From Tenggerimyces flavus (GTDB lineage Bacteria; Actinomycetota; Actinomycetes; Propionibacteriales; Actinopolymorphaceae), in the NCBI RefSeq assembly GCF_016907715.1, contig NZ_JAFBCM010000001.1, forward strand, positions 2,790,001-2,854,000: DNA of 64,000 bases, given 5' to 3'. A program made the position numbers and the translations under genes. Shown piece after piece: positions 60,586 through 64,000 of this stretch; position 1 is the first letter of the stretch, and each line of letters starts with the position of its first letter. The notes beneath the pieces were generated by a model. The model saw nothing but the letters and a program-made list of their open reading frames with translations, was not told the DNA's origin and ran no database searches.

Positions 60586-61734
60586 CTAGACCTGGGCGCC
60601 GGTCCGCGACTGCCGCAGCATTGTGAGCGCGACAAGTAGTCCGAGAACGGTCAACCCGGCGCTGACCAGCGGCAGGTTGCGCATCCCGGTGTCGCCCGCG
60701 ATCAGCTGCCCACCCAGCCAACCGGCGAACGCCGCCGCGACCTGGTAGCCGGACGCGTTCACCGCCACGGCCAGCGTCGGGGCCGCGCTGGCCGACGAGA
60801 CGACCAGCGTCTGCAGGCCGGGCACGATCGCGAACGCCAACGCGCCGAGGACGAACGCGAGGACGGCGAACGCGGCTTGGGTGTCGCCCAGTGCCTTGAG
60901 GAGCACCAGCGCGCCGGCCAGAACGGCGAGCATCCCGACCAGCGACGGGACGAGCGCGCGGTCGGAGAGCCAGCCGCCGACGAAGTTGCCGAGCAGGCTC
61001 CCCGCCCCGTACACGAGCAGCAGGACCGGCACGGCTTCGGCGTCGAAGCCGGCGACGTCGGTGGCGAGCGGGGCGAAGTACGTGAAAACGGTCACCACGC
61101 CGACGTTCCCCAGGGCCGTGAGCGCGATCGCGAGCCAGACCTGCTTGCTCTTGAAGACCCGCAGCTCGTTCGCCACCGACGACGTCGCGGCGGCCGCCTG
61201 CGCTGGAACGAAGCGCAGCACCATCAGCAGCCCCATGGCGGCGATCGCGGCGACGGCCACGAACGTCGCACGCCAGCCGAGGTGCTGCCCGACGAACGTG
61301 CCGATCGGTGCGCCGAGGATGAGGCCGAGGCTCATGCCGGCCGCGAGCCGGGCGACCGCCGAGGACTCGCGGCCCTTCTTCGCCGTGGCGATGGCGATCG
61401 CGATGGCCACGGCGAAGAACGTCGCCACCACCAACCCGGCGGCGAAGCGGGTCGCGAGCACGAGCAGGTAGTGCGGGACGATCGCCGAGGCCAGGTTGGC
61501 GAGGATCGCGAAGCCGACCAGTCCGGCGATCAGCTGCTTGCGCGCGTACCTCGCAGTCAGGACGGTCACGACCGGTCCGCCGACGATCATGCCGAGCGCG
61601 TACGCGGTCACCAGCAGGCCCGCGGACCCGAGCGAAACGTTCAGGTCGTCGGCCACGTCGGGGAGGATGCCCGCGGGCACGAACTCGCCGGTGGTCAGGC
61701 TGAAAACCACGAGCATGAGCGACAGCACGGGCAC
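60586..61734 (-). CDS. MFS transporter (DHA1-like efflux permease)
   Basis: 382 aa, 12 TM helices, no large loops. It begins LSLMLVVFSLTTGEFVPAGI, a form seen in AraJ/YdhP-type sugar or drug exporters with the TM1 motif TTGEF. TAYALGMIVGGPVV is TM2, and the loop 2-3 motif A-like segment is LTARYARKQL. Likely exports a small organic compound with proton exchange. The GTG start faces the MarR gene across 83 bp with two inverted repeats, so MarR control is likely. The ligand is unknown. Confidence 0.92.
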   Translation of the reverse strand: MPVLSLMLVVFSLTTGEFVPAGILPDVADDLNVSLGSAGLLVTAYALGMIVGGPVVTVLTARYARKQLIAGLVGFAILANLASAIVPHYLLVLATRFAAGLVVATFFAVAIAIAIATAKKGRESSAVARLAAGMSLGLILGAPIGTFVGQHLGWRATFVAVAAIAAMGLLMVLRFVPAQAAAATSSVANELRVFKSKQVWLAIALTALGNVGVVTVFTYFAPLATDVAGFDAEAVPVLLLVYGAGSLLGNFVGGWLSDRALVPSLVGMLAVLAGALVLLKALGDTQAAFAVLAFVLGALAFAIVPGLQTLVVSSASAAPTLAVAVNASGYQVAAAFAGWLGGQLIAGDTGMRNLPLVSAGLTVLGLLVALTMLRQSRTGAQV

Positions 61735-61762
61735 GGGGCTGGCCTCCGATGCATCTAGTTTG

Positions 61763-61802
61763 GATAGTTCAGACTAGAACTATCATGGATTGCACCGTGC
61801 AA
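61763..61802. promoter_or_regulatory. two inverted repeats between MFS and MarR genes
   Basis: GATAGTTC-AGACTA-GAACTATC (61763-61784, perfect 8 bp) is the likely MarR operator. TTGCAC-C-GTGCAA (61790-61802, perfect 6 bp) lies just before the marR -10 box. Confidence 0.6.
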
Positions 61803-61804
61803 GC

Positions 61805-61810
61805 TAGACT
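61805..61810 (+). promoter_or_regulatory. candidate -10 box for leaderless marR mRNA
   Basis: TAGACT ends 7 nt before the ATG at 61818, identical in sequence and spacing to the guaA promoter. Confidence 0.5.
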
Positions 61811-61817
61811 CTTTGCC

Positions 61818-62258
61818 ATGGCGAGTGAGGAGCTCGATCGGGACCTGTGCAAGCTGATCCATCGGTTCGCGCACCGCATGGACGTTCAGGCTCGCCGCGT
61901 GGCGGACTCCCTGGAGATGACGGCGACGCAGGTGATCGCGCTGCGGGAGCTGTCGGAGCCGATCACGTCACGGGAGCTGGCGGAGCGGATGTCCTGCGAG
62001 CCGTCGAACGTGACGTTCGTCCTGGACCGGCTCGAGCAACAACAGCTGGTCGAACGGCGCCCGCACCCCACCGACCGCCGAGCTCGGCAGCTCGTCCTGA
62101 CCCCCGCGGGCAAGCGACGCCGCGCCGCGGTGGTGAAGCGCCTCAGCGAGCACAGCCCGGTGGACAACCTGACGGAGGCCCAGCAAGAAACCCTCCGCAC
62201 CCTCCTCCAGCGCGCCGCCTCCCCCTCCACCTCCAAAGAGGCGAATCAGCAGCCCTAG
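61818..62258 (+). CDS. MarR-family transcriptional regulator
   Basis: 146 aa from the ATG at 61818. Upstream frame to 61749 is rejected because it crosses the promoter. The winged helix has ITSRELAERMSCEPSNVTFVLDRLE as recognition unit, and the wing has HPTDRRARQLVLTPAGKRRR, a standard MarR signature. It probably represses itself and the divergent MFS exporter through GATAGTTC...GAACTATC. The inducer is unknown. A double hairpin begins 6 bp after the stop and should end the transcript. Confidence 0.92.
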   Translation: MASEELDRDLCKLIHRFAHRMDVQARRVADSLEMTATQVIALRELSEPITSRELAERMSCEPSNVTFVLDRLEQQQLVERRPHPTDRRARQLVLTPAGKRRRAAVVKRLSEHSPVDNLTEAQQETLRTLLQRAASPSTSKEANQQP

Positions 62259-62263
62259 GGCCT

Positions 62264-62329
62264 GGGGGCAATGATCATGTATACATGATCATTGGCCCCT
62301 TTACGTGGGGTAGACGCCAGGTAGAGGGG
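62264..62329. repeat. double-hairpin 3' element, copy D2
   Basis: CAATGATCATGTATACATGA...ATTG (perfect 26-bp palindrome, 62269-62294) is followed by CCCCTTTAC / GTAGAGGGG (62296-62329). It has the same order and orientation relative to its upstream gene as copy D1. Confidence 0.8.
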
Positions 62330-62361
62330 TTGTTGGCCGCGTGAGGCAACCATCGGCGAGG

Positions 62362-62465
62362 TGTCCCCAGATCGGCGACTCCCCTTACCGGGGTGGGGTT
62401 CTGGCGGGTGTTGCCACGGTGCAGAACCCCAGCTGGGTAAGGGAAGTGCGGGCTGGCTGTGGATC
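62362..62465. repeat. long palindromic element, copy A3
   Basis: Arms ACTCCCCTTACC / GGTAAGGGAAGT (one mismatch) and GGGGTTC/GAACCCC. About 95 bp nearly identical (three or four changes) to copy A4, 271 bp away. Confidence 0.8.
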
Positions 62466-62477
62466 TGTGGATGGGCG

Positions 62478-62570
62478 GCCAGCCGCGGGCGGCTGGCGTG
62501 AGCGTGAGGGCGCGGCCGCCGAGGGGTCGAGGCCACCTCGGCAGGACGATCGACGACGCTGAGCTGCCTT
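62478..62570 (-). pseudogene. decayed copy of the mrp 3' end
   Basis: On the minus strand this aligns with the last 30 or so codons of mrp: ...GTCGTC-ATCGTCCTG..., GAGGTGGCCTC, TCGGCGGCCGC, CTCAC(G/C)CT(C/G)AC(G/C)CCAGCCGCCCGC then a broken stop. A deletion of about 17 nt and frame shifts separate it from the functional copy. It sits between repeats A3 and A4. Confidence 0.55.
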
Positions 62571-62631
62571 CGCTGCAGGTCTACCGCATGATCGTGGGCG
62601 CGGTTCGTGGTGAAGTCACGATGCGGGATGT

Positions 62632-62735
62632 GTGTCCCCAGATCGGCGACTCCCCTTACCGGGGTGGGGTTCTGGCCGGTATTGCCACGGTGCAGAACCC
62701 CAGCTGGGTAAGGGAAGTGCGGGCCGGCGCTGAGC
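62632..62735. repeat. long palindromic element, copy A4
   Basis: Same as A3, with GTCACGATGCGGGAT (62615-62629) just before it, as at copy A2. After it, about 30 bp again resemble mrp codons (GGGGTCGCTCGCCACCATCC). Confidence 0.8.
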
Positions 62736-62834
62736 TCGGGGTCGCTCGCCACCATCCGCTCCGATATCGGCCGGATCCGCTCCGAATCCAAAGCCACCCA
62801 ACCCCGCCGGTCGCCCGCCGACACTCAGGCAAGA

Positions 62835-62890
62835 GCCGAGTTGTTGGACAGATGTCGGTCTCAATGCCGAGATCTGTCCAACAAGTCGGC
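62835..62890 (-). terminator. long hairpin after mrp
   Basis: 24-nt arms with two mismatches (GCCGAGTTGTTGGACAGATG... / complement), loop TCTCAATG. It begins 3 bp past the mrp stop on the minus strand. No T-run follows. Confidence 0.7.
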
Positions 62891-62893
62891 CAG

Positions 62894-64000
62894 CTAGCTG
62901 CGGGCGGCTGGGGTCAGGGTGAGGGAGCGGCCGGCGAGGCCGCGGCTGCGGCCGCCGAGGGCGGAGGCCATCTCTGTCAGGACGACGGACGACGCCGAGG
63001 TGGGGTCGCTCACCACCACCGGCATCCCCACGTCGCCACCCGAGCGCAGCGTCACGTCCAACGGGATCGAGCCCAGCAGCGGTACCGGGTAGCCGAAGCG
63101 CTGGGTCAGCGTCTCCGCCACCCGGGCACCGCCGCCCGTACCGAACACGTCGATCTGGTGCGACGGTCCGCAGTGCGGGCACGGCAGCCAGGACATGTTC
63201 TCGATCACGCCCGTCACCCGCTGGTGCAGCATCGAGGCGATCGTTCCTGCCCGTTCGGCCACCTCGGCCGCGGCCTCCTGGGGGGTCGTCACCACGACCA
63301 CCTCGGAGTTCGTCAGGTGCTGCCCGACCGAGATCGCCATGTCCCCCGTGCCAGGCGGCAGGTCCAGCAGCAGGATGTCCAGGTCGCCCCAGAAGACGTC
63401 TCCGAGCATCTGCACCAGAGCCCGATCGAGCATCGGCCCGCGCCACGCCACGACCTGGTCGCGCTTCTGCTTCAGCTGGCCGACCGAGATCACCTTCACA
63501 CCGTGCGCCGGCACCGGCATGATCATGTCCTCGACCCGCGTCGGCCGGGTGTCCGCGACGCCGAAGATCGCCGGGATCGAGTGCCCGTACACGTCCGCGT
63601 CGATCACGCCGACCTTGTGCCCGCGCGCGGCCATCGCCACGGCGAGGTTCGCCGTCACCGTGGACTTGCCCACGCCGCCCTTGCCGGACGCGATCGCGAA
63701 GATCTTGGTCAGCGAGTCCGGCCGCGAGAACGGGTTCTCCCGCGCCGGCGTCCCGCCCCGCAGCTGCCCCTGCAGTTGCTGGCGCTGCTCCGCGGACATC
63801 ACGTCCAGCGTCACGTTCACGTCAGTCACGCCCGGCAACGCGGCCATTGCCGCGGTCACGTCACGGGTCAGCGTGTCGCGCATGGGGCAGCCGGCGACCG
63901 TCAGCAGTACGGTCACCTCGGCATGCCCGTCGGGCCGCACCTCGGCGGAGCGCACCATGCCGAGCTCGGTGATCGGCCGCTTGATCTCCGGGTCGAGCAC
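62894..64000 (-). CDS. mrp: Mrp/NBP35-family Fe-S carrier ATPase, 5' end outside the window
   Basis: At least 368 aa. The GTG at the window edge is probably internal, because the MIP18 (DUF59) domain normally starts about 10-15 residues before DPEIKRPITELGMV. Order: DUF59 domain (to about residue 75, with VAGCPMRDTL), linker, then the P-loop ATPase with KGGVGKST (SGKGGVGKSTVTANLAVA), DADVYGHSIP, DLPPGTGD and the Fe-S-binding CPHC motif in WLPCPHCGPSHQ. It carries or assembles Fe-S clusters for apoproteins in the cytosol. In mycobacteria mrp (Rv1229c) also lies shortly after sigE-htrA-tatB. A decayed copy of its 3' end is found downstream. Confidence 0.95.
   Translation of the reverse strand: MLDPEIKRPITELGMVRSAEVRPDGHAEVTVLLTVAGCPMRDTLTRDVTAAMAALPGVTDVNVTLDVMSAEQRQQLQGQLRGGTPARENPFSRPDSLTKIFAIASGKGGVGKSTVTANLAVAMAARGHKVGVIDADVYGHSIPAIFGVADTRPTRVEDMIMPVPAHGVKVISVGQLKQKRDQVVAWRGPMLDRALVQMLGDVFWGDLDILLLDLPPGTGDMAISVGQHLTNSEVVVVTTPQEAAAEVAERAGTIASMLHQRVTGVIENMSWLPCPHCGPSHQIDVFGTGGGARVAETLTQRFGYPVPLLGSIPLDVTLRSGGDVGMPVVVSDPTSASSVVLTEMASALGGRSRGLAGRSLTLTPAARS

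Noticed and set aside
8566-62735. Insertion sequences at the repeat copies
   Set aside because: No transposase gene, terminal repeats of IS type or target duplications were seen. The elements are short and non-coding.
62255-62824. Minus-strand frame of 189 codons across repeats A3 and A4
   Set aside because: It consists of palindromic repeats and the decayed mrp tail. No start signal.

Overview
The window is high-GC chromosomal DNA from an actinobacterium (Actinomycetota). The evidence is the strong G/C bias at third codon positions, many GTG/TTG starts, many apparently leaderless promoters, an IdeR/DtxR-type iron box, and gene order matching two mycobacterial neighbourhoods. These are guaB2-guaB3-choD-(guaA), and folP2 / DivIVA-like / tag / DUF3117 / glgA(M) / glgC / O-methyltransferase / sigE / rseA / htrA / tatB / mrp. 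Secreted subtilases and large LAL and SARP regulators suggest a soil, filamentous-type actinomycete. A Propionibacteriales-like host is only a guess. No rRNA, tRNA, CRISPR array, transposase or phage gene was seen.

Layout. 1-1.6 kb: the end of an SDR oxidoreductase and two paralogous small secreted cysteine proteins. 1.6-15.3 kb: the guanine-nucleotide block guaB, guaB3 ... guaA, with gabD2 and a cholesterol-oxidase-like GMC enzyme. It is interrupted by a divergent RND exporter/MarR pair and two lipoproteins. 15.3-20 kb: LAL-type LuxR regulator, lipid kinase, metallophosphoesterase. 20.0-20.9 kb: a non-coding island packed with hairpins. 20.9-28.8 kb: iron-box-controlled siderophore-binding lipoprotein, a DUF3558-like lipoprotein, an NlpC/P60-like protein + AbgT + M20 amidohydrolase operon, and a TetR/hydrolase/membrane-protein operon. 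28.9-33.6 kb: LOG-family protein, SARP-NB-ARC-TPR regulator, DUF2785 protein. 33.6-39.7 kb: enoyl-CoA hydratase family, the DivIVA-SRPBCC-tag-RidA operon divergent from folP2, a nucleotidyltransferase, a 1.2-kb repeat-rich gap, and DUF3117. 40-46.7 kb: two tandem giant subtilases. 46.8-50.9 kb: MmcQ/YjbR protein, glycogen/alpha-glucan genes (GlgA/GlgM-type glycosyltransferase, glgC) and a frameshifted membrane protein. 50.9-55.8 kb: two GNAT proteins, a secreted EEP-family protein, a GT87-like transferase, a MazG-like protein and an O-methyltransferase. 56-60.5 kb: envelope-stress module sigE-rseA-rseB-like-htrA plus tatB. 60.5-64 kb: MFS/MarR pair, repeats and mrp.

How the genes work together. 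guaB and guaA carry IMP to XMP to GMP. glgC and the GT4 enzyme feed glucan synthesis. SigE, its zinc-type anti-sigma partner, the RseB-like sensor and HtrA form a cell-envelope stress circuit with its own ECF promoter. AbgT and the amidohydrolase probably import and split an aminoacyl-type amide.

The most unusual content is non-coding. There are at least five families of intergenic palindromes. One has a conserved AACCTAT loop on otherwise different arms (five copies). One is about 105 nt long with compensatory arm changes (four copies). One is a double hairpin at gene 3' ends (two copies). One has a CGCTATAGCG core (two copies). One has TCAAGGG/CCCTTGA arms (two copies). A decayed copy of the mrp 3' end lies between two of the long palindromes.
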